Below are positions 1 to 9,063 of a DNA stretch of 64,000 bases, piece by piece. A program made the position numbers and the translations under genes. This stretch comes from Gluconobacter sp. Gdi (GTDB lineage: Bacteria > Pseudomonadota > Alphaproteobacteria > Acetobacterales > Acetobacteraceae), in the NCBI RefSeq assembly GCF_014132155.1, contig NZ_BLJQ01000002.1, forward strand, positions 500,845 to 564,844, read 5' to 3'. The notes under the pieces are model-generated. The model was not told the DNA's origin. It made no database searches and worked only from the letters and a program-made list of their open reading frames with translations. Position 1 is the first letter of the stretch, and each line of letters starts with the position of its first letter.

Positions 1-31
1 TTACATTTTTGCCGTACCCGAGTTGAGCAAC

Positions 32-1804
32 ATGACATTCAAGCGCCGCATTACTTCTCTCCTCTCTTCCAAAGGAAAGCTGGAGCAGGCGATCCATTTG
101 ATGGAGACGGGAGAAACCGTTCGTGGTTTCGCTCTATTGAGCCGTATGGCGGCTCAAGGTGATATGGAGGCTTCCTTTCGCGTCGGGCGTGCCTATCTGG
201 ACGGAGCTGGCGTTCCACCCAGTCTGGAAGAAGGTGCTCGTTGGATTCTGGGCGCGGCAGAAGCCGGTCATGTCGAAGCGACCTTTGTGCTGGCTACACT
301 TTATACGGTTGGCCTTCCTGAAGGGTTCGAAATCCGGGCACAAAAAGCAGGACTGGATCTTTCTGCCCGTCCCGTCTCTGGAAAAAGGCATCCGGATTTT
401 CATCAGGGCCGTCACTGGGCACAGGTCGCCGCAGATGCGGGTTCGGCAGATGCTCAGGCCCTGTTGGGCTATATTCTAACAAACGGTCCAGAAGACCTAC
501 GTGATCTTCCTCGGGCTCGTGCCTTGTATGAACAATCTGCCGCCGCCGGGTGCTCTCAGGGGCATCTGGGTCTGGCATTGGCAATTTTGCATTCAGCAGA
601 GACGGAGGATGCCCGGAAAATTGCTGCATCCCATTTAAAGGAGGCAACCAAGGGTGGCCTCGGGACGGCATTCGATATTCTTGGTCGTATGAGTGAGGCC
701 GGTGCTGGTGTTCCTCATGATATGGGAGCAGCAGCCCGCTATTATCGTCAGGCGGCCGAGCGGAACATCGTCGGAGCGCAAGCACGGTATGGCCTGTTCC
801 TGTTAGAGGGTGTCGGTGTTGAGCAGCATTATGGTCGTGCTGAAACCTGGCTACGGCGTGCAGCCCTGAATGGGGATGCAGAGTCTGCTGCGCTCTTGGG
901 CGATCTATATGCCAAAGGTGGCGAGTTACCGCCGAATCTCATGGAAGCGGCGACCTGGTATCGGTTGGCCGCCGAGCAGAAACATGGCGGCGCCGCACGT
1001 GCGCTTGGATTGCTCTACCTAACCGGAAACGGCGTTCACCGGGACCCGGATGTGGCGACGTACTGGTTTCGCGTGGCTTCGGAATCCGGTGACCATCATG
1101 CCGATGCTGATTTCGGCAATCTGATTCTGACAGGCGCTGCCGCGACGGATGACCAGAAGCAGGCTCTGAAAGAGCGTTTTGAGCGCGCTGCGGAGAAAGG
1201 CGACTTGGTTGGCGCTTTCAATCTGGGTGTCTGCTTTGCTGAAGGTGTTGGCGATACGCAGGACGCTGCAGAAGCTGCCCGTTGGATGCAGAAAGCCACC
1301 GATGGAGTCGTCAATGCGCAGTTCTGGTACGGCCGGATGCTGTTGGAAGGGCGCGGCGTTCAACCTGACCCGACCCAAGCGATGCACTGGATGGAAAAAG
1401 CCGCCGACGCGGGCATGGCTGAAGCTCAGGTGGCGGTTGCGCAGCTTCTGGTGACGGGGCAGATCAACGGTCGGCGCGATCACGTACGGGCTCTGAACCT
1501 CTATGAGGCAGCGGCAGACAGCGGAAATACGGACGCGATGTTCTCACTGGCCGCGATGTATGGCGGTGGGCATGATGTTGAAGAAAATCGGGCAGATGCA
1601 CAGAAATGGTTTCGGAAGGCTGCTCAGCGGGGTAACGGCCTGGCTCAGCTCATGCTGGGCCGATATCTTGTGCGTGGGCTTGCTGGCGTAACAGATCTGG
1701 TTGAGGGGCGAAGCTGGCTGGAACGTGCCAAAGCCCAGGGCATTCAGGATGCCGAAGCCGAACTCATCAATCTTGATGATGCCCGCGCTGATGAGGACGA
1801 CTGA
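32..1804 (+). CDS. Sel1-like repeat protein
   Basis: A soluble protein of about 590 residues built almost entirely of Sel1-like (TPR-related) repeats, each near 36 residues with the pattern G-x-x-A-x-x-x-LG-x-x-Y-x-x-G-x-GV followed by A-x-x-W-x-x-x-AA. At least a dozen are visible from about residue 25 to the C-terminus. Such solenoids act as protein-interaction scaffolds, and no catalytic domain is visible. The frame is open to the left edge of the window. I take ATG 32, but TTG 23 or a start outside the window is possible and no clear ribosome binding site is present. The gene runs 6 bases ahead of a large glycosyltransferase on the same strand, so the two are probably co-transcribed, which suggests a role in surface-glycan assembly. 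That role is inference; the repeat architecture is seen directly. Confidence 0.85.
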   Translation: MTFKRRITSLLSSKGKLEQAIHLMETGETVRGFALLSRMAAQGDMEASFRVGRAYLDGAGVPPSLEEGARWILGAAEAGHVEATFVLATLYTVGLPEGFEIRAQKAGLDLSARPVSGKRHPDFHQGRHWAQVAADAGSADAQALLGYILTNGPEDLRDLPRARALYEQSAAAGCSQGHLGLALAILHSAETEDARKIAASHLKEATKGGLGTAFDILGRMSEAGAGVPHDMGAAARYYRQAAERNIVGAQARYGLFLLEGVGVEQHYGRAETWLRRAALNGDAESAALLGDLYAKGGELPPNLMEAATWYRLAAEQKHGGAARALGLLYLTGNGVHRDPDVATYWFRVASESGDHHADADFGNLILTGAAATDDQKQALKERFERAAEKGDLVGAFNLGVCFAEGVGDTQDAAEAARWMQKATDGVVNAQFWYGRMLLEGRGVQPDPTQAMHWMEKAADAGMAEAQVAVAQLLVTGQINGRRDHVRALNLYEAAADSGNTDAMFSLAAMYGGGHDVEENRADAQKWFRKAAQRGNGLAQLMLGRYLVRGLAGVTDLVEGRSWLERAKAQGIQDAEAELINLDDARADEDD

Positions 1805-1810
1805 TTTCAC

Positions 1811-4765
1811 GTGTCTTCTGACAAAGAGCGCCCAGACCTGACCGGTACGACCTCCCGTGCGGCATTCGGGGGGTATGGTCACGAGGTTACGGACGAAGAA
1901 CGGGCCGAATGGCGGGAAGTCATGAATGCCCGGGCGCAGAATGCCTTCCGGCGTGGTCAGGAAGCGATGCAAACTGGTCGTTTGCAGGACGGTCTTTTCT
2001 GGCTGGAGCGGGCCGAGCGTATGGCGCGCCAGAGCCCGAACGTGACATGGGCTGTGGCGCTCGCTTACCTGAAGGTTGGCCGAATTGCCGAATGTCTGGT
2101 CCGTATGGAGCAGCTTTATAATGTGTTCAGGCTACGAGAGGCTGCTTTTCTATCTGTTGTCTGTTTGGCCGGGCAAAATCGGACAGAAGAAGCTGCCGCT
2201 CGTTTGGGAAAGACCCTCTCGTGCTTTCATATCCTGCCTGAGCTTCAGGAACTCGCGACAAATCTTGCAAAGCAGACGGGATTGGCAGGCTGGTGTACGG
2301 CTTCCAATGGCGGGTGGGTGGATGTTCAGACGTCCGGCATTTTTCGTATTCTGCTAGACGGGATGGAGATTGGGCGGGGCGTCAGTGGGCGTTACTTCCT
2401 GCCCGTTGGGTGGCCAAAAGCTTGTCGTCTGGAGGTGCGGTCCGGGCGGAAACATGTTCTTGGCAGCCCGATCAACATTCAGACTTTGACGCGTTGTGAA
2501 TCGCTTGTGCAGGCAACGGCGAATGGGCTTGAAGGGTGGCTCTGGTATCCTGCGGAGCCAGATCATGTGCCGTCAATCAGGCTTGGAGATGGAGACGTCC
2601 TTCAGGTTCCGGCCTTGGCAACGAACGTGGATAGTGACGTTCCCCTTTCAAGGCCTCGCGTCTTTGCCATCCCGAAAAATGAGCTACCAACCGAGGGGAA
2701 CGGTCTTCTGATGGTCACAGATGACCATGGGAGGCCTTTGTCTGGGGCGCCGGTTGATCCGCTGATCGGGAAACTACTGGCAGGCGATGGCACTCTTCCG
2801 TCTCGTTTGCGCCCCGTTCCAGTTATGCCGTGGAAACACCGTCCTGCCGATGATCGTGTGAGTCCCGGATGTGCGATTGTTATTCCAGTTTATCGCGATA
2901 AATCTGGGACGCTGGCCTGTCTGCAGAGCGTATTGAAAACCGTACCTGCAGATGTCGCTGTCATTGTAGTGGATGACGCTACACCTGAGCCGGCCTTGGC
3001 TGCAGCGTTGGATAACCTTGCAGCAAAAGGTCAGATAACGCTTTTCCGTCACGAACGTAATCTTGGATTTCCTACGTCCGCGAATGACGGAATGCGGCAG
3101 GCGGGTGGTCGGGATGTCATCCTTCTGAACAGCGACACTCTTGTATTCCCGGAGTGGGTTGAGCGCTTGCGTGCTCGTATGAATACAACGGATGTTGGGA
3201 CACTGACGCCATTTTCAAACGACGCCAGTATTCTGTCCTATCCGGCGGTGGATCAGGTTAACGACGTACCCAGCCGGGCTGAAGCCAGAGAGTTGGATCG
3301 TCTGTGTCTGCGTCAGTTTTCAGGGATGGCTGCAAAGAGTGATCTCCCGACGGGGAATGGCTTTTGCATGGCCATCACGGCGCACTGTCTGGCTGAGACA
3401 GGCTTTTTTCGGGAAGACCTGTTTGGGCAGGGCTATGGAGAAGAAAATGATTTCTGCCTACGGGCTTCTGCTCTAGGCTTTCGGCATTTTCCTGCACCCG
3501 ATGTCTATGTTGCCCATGTAGGGTCCGTGTCGTTCGGAAGCAGCCGGAAGGCGCTGATGGCGCGGAACCTGGATATCCTGAACGCTCTGCATCCAGGATA
3601 CGATGTTGCAGTTGCTGCTTTTTTGAAATCCGACCCACTTTTAGAACTCAGGCGGGCGCTTGATGTGGATCGTCTGCAACGCCAACGCGGCAGTAGGCCC
3701 TCGATTTTGCTTGTCCAACATGATGCTGGCGGCGGTGTAGGACGTGCCGTTCATCACAGAGCTGCCGAATTTGAGCGGCAGGGCCTGTTACCCCTCGGGT
3801 TACGCCCGACGGCTCAAGGATGCTTGTTGGAGTACCTGCCGGGTGGAAAGACGCTCTTTCCCAATCTCACGTTCAAGCTTCCGGAAGAGTTACCATTCCT
3901 TGTGGATGTCTTGTCTCAGCTTAGTGTGCAGAAAGTGGAGTGGCACCACCTTGTGGGGCATGCGCCCTGCATTCGGACGCTGCATCACATGCTCAACGTC
4001 CCATATGACATCTTCATTCATGATCATATCTGGTTTTGTCCCCGTATTTCGCTTCTGAATGGGGATGGCCGATATTGTGGGGAGCCTGAGGTTGCCGGAT
4101 GTGAGGCTTGTATTGACCGTTGGGGGGGATATCTGGGGGAAAGCATTACAGTTCCCGAACTGATCGAGCGCTCTGAGCAGGAATTTCGTGAGGCGGAGCA
4201 GTTGCTGGTCCCGTCACGGGATACCGCGCAGCGCATGTCACGCCATTTTCCTGATATGTTTTTTTGCGTTACGCCTCTGGAAGACGATGCTCACCTGCTG
4301 ACCAACCTGCCTGACAAAACAATGATTGTGCCGGGACGGCCATTGCGAATCTGTATTGTCGGTGGGCTGAGCCAATGGAAAGGCTATGACGTTCTGCTGG
4401 CAATGGCTCATCATGTTTCAACCATGCCGGTTCAGATTGAGCTTATACTTGTCGGGCACACGCCAGATGATGATGCTTTGATTGCTGCCGGCGTTAAAGT
4501 TACAGGAGAATATCGGGAAGATGAGGCTGTGGGCCTCGTTCGGGAACAATATGCCGACATAGGGTTTATTCCTTCCGTAGCGCCTGAAACCTGGTGTTAT
4601 GCGCTGGGGCTATTATGGAAAAGCGGCTTGCCCGTTGTGTGTTTCGATATCGGTGCCCAGTCGGAGCGTGTGCGACGGAGTAGACGGGGAGGTGTCGTAC
4701 CTCTCGGTATGCCCGTTGGATTAATCTTGGCTTTTATTTTGCGTTGCTGGCGTGAGGGAAGTTGA
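1811..4765 (+). CDS. Large bifunctional glycosyltransferase (TPR-like + GT2 + GT4)
   Basis: A 984-residue protein with a GTG start 6 bases after the Sel1 gene. Residues about 30-150 are helical and TPR-like. Residues about 170-330 are a beta-rich region containing a GLEGWLWYPAEP segment similar in style to the GW modules of the glycosyltransferase ending at 13584. Residues about 350-590 are a GT2 domain (CAIVIPVYRD, LLNSDTLVFPEW, then GEENDF acid residues). The rest resembles a GT4 domain (LVQHDAGGGVGRAV, an internal IHDHIWFCPRISLLNGDG segment with nearby cysteines, and a nucleotide-sugar half beginning ICIVGGLSQWKG). It probably adds two or more sugars to a surface polysaccharide or glycoprotein on the cytoplasmic face. 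Donor and acceptor cannot be deduced. Confidence 0.85.
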   Translation: MSSDKERPDLTGTTSRAAFGGYGHEVTDEERAEWREVMNARAQNAFRRGQEAMQTGRLQDGLFWLERAERMARQSPNVTWAVALAYLKVGRIAECLVRMEQLYNVFRLREAAFLSVVCLAGQNRTEEAAARLGKTLSCFHILPELQELATNLAKQTGLAGWCTASNGGWVDVQTSGIFRILLDGMEIGRGVSGRYFLPVGWPKACRLEVRSGRKHVLGSPINIQTLTRCESLVQATANGLEGWLWYPAEPDHVPSIRLGDGDVLQVPALATNVDSDVPLSRPRVFAIPKNELPTEGNGLLMVTDDHGRPLSGAPVDPLIGKLLAGDGTLPSRLRPVPVMPWKHRPADDRVSPGCAIVIPVYRDKSGTLACLQSVLKTVPADVAVIVVDDATPEPALAAALDNLAAKGQITLFRHERNLGFPTSANDGMRQAGGRDVILLNSDTLVFPEWVERLRARMNTTDVGTLTPFSNDASILSYPAVDQVNDVPSRAEARELDRLCLRQFSGMAAKSDLPTGNGFCMAITAHCLAETGFFREDLFGQGYGEENDFCLRASALGFRHFPAPDVYVAHVGSVSFGSSRKALMARNLDILNALHPGYDVAVAAFLKSDPLLELRRALDVDRLQRQRGSRPSILLVQHDAGGGVGRAVHHRAAEFERQGLLPLGLRPTAQGCLLEYLPGGKTLFPNLTFKLPEELPFLVDVLSQLSVQKVEWHHLVGHAPCIRTLHHMLNVPYDIFIHDHIWFCPRISLLNGDGRYCGEPEVAGCEACIDRWGGYLGESITVPELIERSEQEFREAEQLLVPSRDTAQRMSRHFPDMFFCVTPLEDDAHLLTNLPDKTMIVPGRPLRICIVGGLSQWKGYDVLLAMAHHVSTMPVQIELILVGHTPDDDALIAAGVKVTGEYREDEAVGLVREQYADIGFIPSVAPETWCYALGLLWKSGLPVVCFDIGAQSERVRRSRRGGVVPLGMPVGLILAFILRCWREGS

Positions 4766-4934
4766 GATGAACGGGTTTACGCTTCGACTGGAAAGAGTAA
4801 AATATAGAGCAGGAAAAAAGCAGAGCATTCTTTCTGCAGACAGTTCATAGACTGGGCTCCAGTCACGGAGTGTCTGGTGTAGCGCGAACCTGAAGATTTT
4901 TTCTCCCGGCAGACGGGAACAAGTGGAGTAGGGA

Positions 4935-5858
4935 ATGTCAAAGACGGCTGAAGCACCAACGCAAAATCGGGTCATTGACCTCAAGGCTGGTGCTCACATG
5001 ATGGTGCTGGATGCAGGTATTTTCTGTATCTTTCATGCCGCCGGGCAACCTGCACCAGGTCCCGCTGGTTTGCCAGGCGTCCGTATTTCCCGCGCGCCTG
5101 GAACGCCGCCGGGCATCGTGACAGTCAGCACCTTTGAGGAAGATGGCTGGATCGGCGCATCCAGCGGTGCCGCTCTGGTCCGGGTGACGCGCGGCCCAGC
5201 AGCTGTTCTGGTCACGACATATCAGGAACCGAACAGCCAGGCTGAAGCTCCAAAAATTCAGGTGGCGCAACTTGCTGGTCCGACGTCAGCAGTTCCTGCT
5301 GCTGTTGCCCCCGCGCAGTCTGCCGCTCCTGCACCCGAGGCCACTGGTGGGGTAGCCGAGATTTCGGCTCATGTTCAGCGCCGTGGTGATGTTGCCGCTC
5401 CGATCGGAGAATGGATGGGCACGCCGGGAAGTCAGGCGTGGATCGAAGGTTTTGCCATCGCTCCGAAAAACAGCATCCCGACTTCGGATATCGAATATCA
5501 GGCCGTGCTCGGAAAGGGCTGGCTCTCCCCTTGGTCTGAAGGTGGCCAGTATTGCGGCTCCCGTGGCATGGCTCTGCCTATTCTTGGGCTTCGGGTGCGT
5601 CTGAAGGGTGAATCCGCGCAGACACATCACGTGCGTCTCTCTTCCACTTTTACAGATGGAACACGTTTGGGGCCGGTAGATGGCACGGATGCGCTTGAAG
5701 CAGACAGTCTCGCGCCGCTCGAGGCATTTCTGCTTGAAATCATTCCCAATGATGCCGCGGAGGTTGCTCCGACAAAGGCGCGTACCAAGGCCGCTCCGAG
5801 CAAGGCTGCTAAAACAACAAAAACGCCTGCGAAGCGTAAGGCGAGCTCTGCAGTTTGA
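4935..5858 (+). CDS. Hypothetical protein with ChW-like domain and Lys/Ala-rich tail
   Basis: A 307-residue protein with ATG preceded by GGAG at 6 bases. It has three parts: an N-terminal beta-rich domain (residues about 10-100), an Ala/Pro/Gln linker (about 105-140), and a domain at about 150-270. In the third domain the spacing IEGFAI...DIEYQAVLGKGW...WSEGGQYCGSRG...ILGLRVRL resembles the ChW (clostridial hydrophobic, conserved Trp) repeat. The last 30 residues are a basic Lys/Ala/Thr tail of histone H1 style. No signal peptide is seen. It lies between two glycosyltransferase genes and may be a glycan- or surface-associated protein. ChW repeats are known mainly from Gram-positive surface proteins, so the similarity is tentative and the function unknown. 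Confidence 0.6.
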   Translation: MSKTAEAPTQNRVIDLKAGAHMMVLDAGIFCIFHAAGQPAPGPAGLPGVRISRAPGTPPGIVTVSTFEEDGWIGASSGAALVRVTRGPAAVLVTTYQEPNSQAEAPKIQVAQLAGPTSAVPAAVAPAQSAAPAPEATGGVAEISAHVQRRGDVAAPIGEWMGTPGSQAWIEGFAIAPKNSIPTSDIEYQAVLGKGWLSPWSEGGQYCGSRGMALPILGLRVRLKGESAQTHHVRLSSTFTDGTRLGPVDGTDALEADSLAPLEAFLLEIIPNDAAEVAPTKARTKAAPSKAAKTTKTPAKRKASSAV

Positions 5859-5868
5859 ATTTCATGAG

Positions 5869-5899
5869 GGCGGACTACTCTTCGATGTAGGCCGCCTTT
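5869..5899 (+). terminator. Probable rho-independent terminator
   Basis: A 10-bp stem with one mismatch (GGCGGACTAC pairing with GTAGGCCGCC) and an 8-base loop is followed by TTTA, starting 11 bases after the stop of the ChW-like gene. The T-tract is short, so termination may be weak. Confidence 0.5.
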
Positions 5900-6000
5900 A
5901 GTGATCCTTGGAAATGACAAGGGTCGATTAATTAAGATGCCTGAGATCTTGCGTATCTGGATTTTCGGGCTCAGAGACTCTTCAACAGCCAGGACTTGGT

Positions 6001-7236
6001 GTGCGCTACCTTTTTGTTCATCAGAACTTTCCTGGCCAGTTTCTGCATTTCGTCCGTCATCTGCATGAGCAGGGAGGGAATGAGATTGTTTTCATTTCCG
6101 AGGCCAATGCAGGTGAGGTTCCTGGGGTAAGGCGTGTCATTTATCGGGTGCCTCGCCTGCCATCCTCGTCTACTCATCCCCATCTCCGAGAGTTCGAATA
6201 CGGAATTCTGCGCGCAGAAGCTGTCGCCACAGCCGCTAGGACTCTCAAGCAGCTAGGATATGAGCCTGACATCATTATCGGGCATCATGGCTGGGGCGAA
6301 CTGCTCAATCTTGGGGATGTCTTTCCGAAATGTCCGGTGCTGGGATATTTCGAATTTTTCTATCATACAGATCGTAATGATGTCGGGTTCGACCCCGAAT
6401 TTCCATCCAGTTCGGACCTCGCCGCTGCGGTTCGGATCAAGAATGCGATCAATCTGCAGGCTCTTTCCCTGACGAATGGCTATGGTCAGACGCCTACGGA
6501 ATTCCAGAGATCAACTTATCCCGTCTGGGCTCAGGAAAAAATTTCGCTTCTTCGTGAAGGTGTAAATCTCGATCTTTGCAAGCCGGAGCCGCAGGCTCGC
6601 AAGCGCAATCTTCTCATTAATGGCGTCAAGATCAGCCCGAAGGACGCTCTTATTACGTATGTTGCGCGTAATCTGGAACCGTATCGTGGCTTTCATTCCG
6701 CAATGCGTGCCCTCCCACGCATTCTTGCGGAACGAAAGGACGCCCATATCATCATGGTGGGCGGAGATCAGGTCAGCTACGGCGCCCCTCCACCAGGGCG
6801 GGGTAGCTGGCGTGATATTATGCTCAAGGAGCTTGAAGGCCAGCTTGACCTAAGCCGCGTCCATTTTGTGGGTAAGGTTGCGTATGATGACTTCCGTGCG
6901 TTGCTGAAGCGTTCAGATGCTCATCTCTATCTGACGTATCCTTTTGTTGCCTCGTGGTCCCTGCGAGAAGCCATGGCAACGGGATGCCCTATTATTGGCA
7001 GTGATACGGCACCTGTAAGTGAATTCATTACAGATGGCCTGACCGGTCGGCTGGTGCCGTTTCTTGAGCCCGATCGTATTGCGGATGTTGTTCTGGAATT
7101 GTTGGAAGACCGCAAACAGGCGCGACGTCTGGGCCAGGATGCCCGTCGCTATGCTGAAGCTGAGTTGTGTCTACAGGGTTATCTGAAGCGCTATGACGCT
7201 CTGGTGCAGGAGATCGTCAGCGGGCATCACCGCTGA
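6001..7236 (+). CDS. Glycosyltransferase family 4 protein
   Basis: A 411-residue GT-B enzyme with a GTG start and AGGA about 7 bases upstream. The N-terminal half starts with VRYLFVHQNFPGQF and contains a GHHGWGE segment. The C-terminal half has the nucleotide-sugar-binding features of GT4: ITYVARNLEPYRGF, VHFVGKVAYDDF, and the SWSLREAMATGCPIIGSDT stretch with its conserved E. This family transfers a sugar from an NDP-sugar with retention of configuration to lipid-linked or polymeric acceptors. It sits alone between the ChW-like gene and a convergent glycosyltransferase, within a dense glycan locus. Substrate unknown. Confidence 0.88.
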   Translation: MRYLFVHQNFPGQFLHFVRHLHEQGGNEIVFISEANAGEVPGVRRVIYRVPRLPSSSTHPHLREFEYGILRAEAVATAARTLKQLGYEPDIIIGHHGWGELLNLGDVFPKCPVLGYFEFFYHTDRNDVGFDPEFPSSSDLAAAVRIKNAINLQALSLTNGYGQTPTEFQRSTYPVWAQEKISLLREGVNLDLCKPEPQARKRNLLINGVKISPKDALITYVARNLEPYRGFHSAMRALPRILAERKDAHIIMVGGDQVSYGAPPPGRGSWRDIMLKELEGQLDLSRVHFVGKVAYDDFRALLKRSDAHLYLTYPFVASWSLREAMATGCPIIGSDTAPVSEFITDGLTGRLVPFLEPDRIADVVLELLEDRKQARRLGQDARRYAEAELCLQGYLKRYDALVQEIVSGHHR

Positions 7237-7240
7237 CGAT
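7213..7240. terminator. Perfect hairpin at convergent gene ends
   Basis: An 11-bp perfect inverted repeat (ATCGTCAGCGG pairing with CCGCTGACGAT) with a 6-base loop spans the stop codon of the GT4 gene, just before the end of the convergent gene at 7253. There is no T-run on either strand, so it may be a weak bidirectional terminator or a 3' end-stabilising hairpin. Confidence 0.4.
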
Positions 7241-7252
7241 AAAGCCAGTTTC

Positions 7253-8389
7253 TTACTGACTGTGCCAGGATGAGTTACCCTTGTAATGCACTTCATACTC
7301 TTCAACGAAGTCATTGAAACGAGCTTGGTCATCTATCCGAAGCACGGGAAGCTGTGCCTTGAGTTCCAGGCTCTGGAAGAGCGCCCGGCTCACGGCACGG
7401 TTCAGAACGCCTGGGCCGGTCTTGAAGGCAATGTAGAGGCCGGGATGACGAAACATGTTGGCCCAAGCCGTCATCAGGGCATTGGCAATGACTGGATGCG
7501 AGGCAGTCGCTCCAAAAAAATCATTGTGAAGGACGTAGTTGTCAGTGGTGAATAGCTGGCAGGTCGTTGGAATGGTGGCGAGGGCATTCCATTCTTCATC
7601 AGACTTGATGCGCAGGTCGGCATCAATCCACCAGCCGCCTTTTGCCAAAATGACGTGCAAGCGCAAAAGATCAGCGCCTTCTGCCGGATGACGGACCTGC
7701 TGGAAAAGGTCGGATGCTTCTTTTCCATAGTGGTCGTACAACCACTTGGTCGCTGTTTCCCGTGTGAAGATCGTAAAGCGATCTCCCAGCATGTTCTGAT
7801 GGTATTCAATATTCTCGCTGATCTCTACGGGCGGGTTCGCGTCCCAGTACATGTAGAGGTGGTGGGGTATTTCAGGCTGCGATTTTGGAAAGCCATCTTC
7901 ACCGAAAGAGCGGATCCAGCGGAGAGCGATTTCAAGATAGAGTCGGTCAATCTCTTCGCCTGAGTGAAACTCCTCAAAGCAGTTTCCAATCAGTTTCAGG
8001 CTCTCATCGAAATTACTTTCACGCCATGCAGCCCGAATTCCGCGGATATAGTTTGCTTGCGGAAACGAATATTTCTCTAATTCAAGTATTTCTTCTTCTG
8101 GTAGCGACTCACTAGCCTTGAGGAGGCATAGAAGACGAACTTGTAATAGTGATTGTGGTAAGGGATATTCTGTTTGGCTCTTGCCATGCAAATCCAAGGC
8201 ACGTCTATAGAAAAATGAGGCTTCTTTAACGTTGCTATGGATATGGAGAATATTTGCGATGGCAAATGAATGCTCTACCGTATCAGCGCCATGTTTCTCG
8301 AAATATGCGAGAGCTTGTCCGTCACCTGCGAGGGTCGCCGCTGTGATGGACGGAGCATTGTCGGATTCATGGTCAATATTCTCAGTCAT
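7253..8389 (-). CDS. TPR-containing GT32-like (DXD) glycosyltransferase, paralogue 1
   Basis: About 378 residues. The N-terminal half is helical and TPR-like (GADTVEHSFAIANILHIHSN, then A-FFYRRALDLH). The C-terminal half resembles the DXD sugar-transferase family GT32 (Gly_transf_sug): PHHLYMYWDANPPVEI, HPAEGADLLRLHVILAKGGW followed by the metal-binding DAD, and ATASHPVIANALM. It is clearly paralogous to the gene ending at 9064, with long shared stretches in both halves. ATG 8389 is preferred to GTG 8398, though neither has a strong ribosome binding site. It probably transfers hexose to a surface glycan. Acceptor unknown. Confidence 0.8.
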   Translation of the reverse strand: MTENIDHESDNAPSITAATLAGDGQALAYFEKHGADTVEHSFAIANILHIHSNVKEASFFYRRALDLHGKSQTEYPLPQSLLQVRLLCLLKASESLPEEEILELEKYSFPQANYIRGIRAAWRESNFDESLKLIGNCFEEFHSGEEIDRLYLEIALRWIRSFGEDGFPKSQPEIPHHLYMYWDANPPVEISENIEYHQNMLGDRFTIFTRETATKWLYDHYGKEASDLFQQVRHPAEGADLLRLHVILAKGGWWIDADLRIKSDEEWNALATIPTTCQLFTTDNYVLHNDFFGATASHPVIANALMTAWANMFRHPGLYIAFKTGPGVLNRAVSRALFQSLELKAQLPVLRIDDQARFNDFVEEYEVHYKGNSSWHSQ

Positions 8390-8565
8390 CAATACCACTT
8401 GCGCAAATGTGTGAGCTAATCCGTAGCTTTGTCTCTTTGCAGATAGGACTACTCTGAAGCCAGGTGCAATAGGATCTTCAAGCTGATTATCTCTAAGAGG
8501 TGCAACTCACATTTCCTGTGATCTTCAGGCATGCTATTTTCCAAACCCAATAAAATGGCGGCAAT

Positions 8566-8589
8566 CCTCCGAAATGATAGATTCGGAGG
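8566..8589 (+). promoter_or_regulatory. Inverted repeat in 5' leader of the 8608 gene
   Basis: A perfect 8-bp inverted repeat, CCTCCGAA and TTCGGAGG with an 8-base spacer, ends 18 bases before the ATG of the small gene at 8608. It could be an RNA hairpin in the leader or an operator. Which one is not decidable from sequence. Confidence 0.45.
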
Positions 8590-8607
8590 CAGCAGGGAGA
8601 AAATTTT

Positions 8608-9018
8608 ATGTCTGGCGAAATGCTTCCTGGCCTTGCGGTCTTGGTTGAGGGCTGGGTCATCAAGAAAGATGCAACGCTGGCTCCTCAGCGCATGACCAGC
8701 GACGATATTCAAGATCTGGCCAAGGCGACCGTCGAAACCTTGAAAGAGCGCGCTCTGGGCGATGTGGAAAATGGCTGGGGCAGCTTGCAGGCATTAACGA
8801 GCGGCTGGGTTGTGCAGCGCGAGCGAGGCAAAGTACCAACCCCGCTGGGAAAAGAAGATTTTCGGAAATTTGTGATGCTGGCGCTTGAAGGAATGGCTCA
8901 GCAGTCTTCAGGCTCGTCTGTTTTGGGCGATGATGTCGATGAAGTGTCTATTGAAGATGAAGCACCATCTCTGGACACTTTTCGTTTTGCCAGAGAGCAT
9001 CTCCAGCGCTGCCTGTGA
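8608..9018 (+). CDS. Hypothetical small acidic protein with internal duplication
   Basis: A 136-residue soluble protein that I do not recognise. Two tandem units are visible: residues about 10-48 (LVEGWVIKKDATLAPQRM, then a helix DDIQDLAKATVETLKERA) and about 63-100 (LTSGWVVQRERGKVPTPL, then a helix EDFRKFVMLALEGMA). Each is a GWV beta strand, a basic loop and an alpha helix, so the protein looks like a duplicated alpha/beta module with an acidic tail. A purine-rich stretch precedes the ATG. It is the only plus-strand gene between two paralogous glycosyltransferases, suggesting a link to the same pathway, but no function is assigned. Confidence 0.65.
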   Translation: MSGEMLPGLAVLVEGWVIKKDATLAPQRMTSDDIQDLAKATVETLKERALGDVENGWGSLQALTSGWVVQRERGKVPTPLGKEDFRKFVMLALEGMAQQSSGSSVLGDDVDEVSIEDEAPSLDTFRFAREHLQRCL

Positions 9019-9025
9019 AGGAAAC

Positions 9026-9056
9026 CTGGCCCCGAAAGAAGAGCTTTCGGGGCCAG
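9026..9056. terminator. Bidirectional terminator hairpin
   Basis: A perfect 13-bp stem (CTGGCCCCGAAAG with CTTTCGGGGCCAG) and a 5-base loop lie between the convergent ends of the genes at 9018 and 9064. On the minus strand it is followed by TTTCCTTC. The plus-strand exit has no T-run. It probably serves both genes. Confidence 0.7.
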
Positions 9057-9063
9057 TAAGCTC

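Noticed and set aside
4850-4864. GACTGGGCTCCAGTC hairpin in the gap before the ChW-like gene
   Set aside because: The stem is only 6 bp with a 3-base loop and no T-run or conserved neighbour; too weak for a regulatory call.
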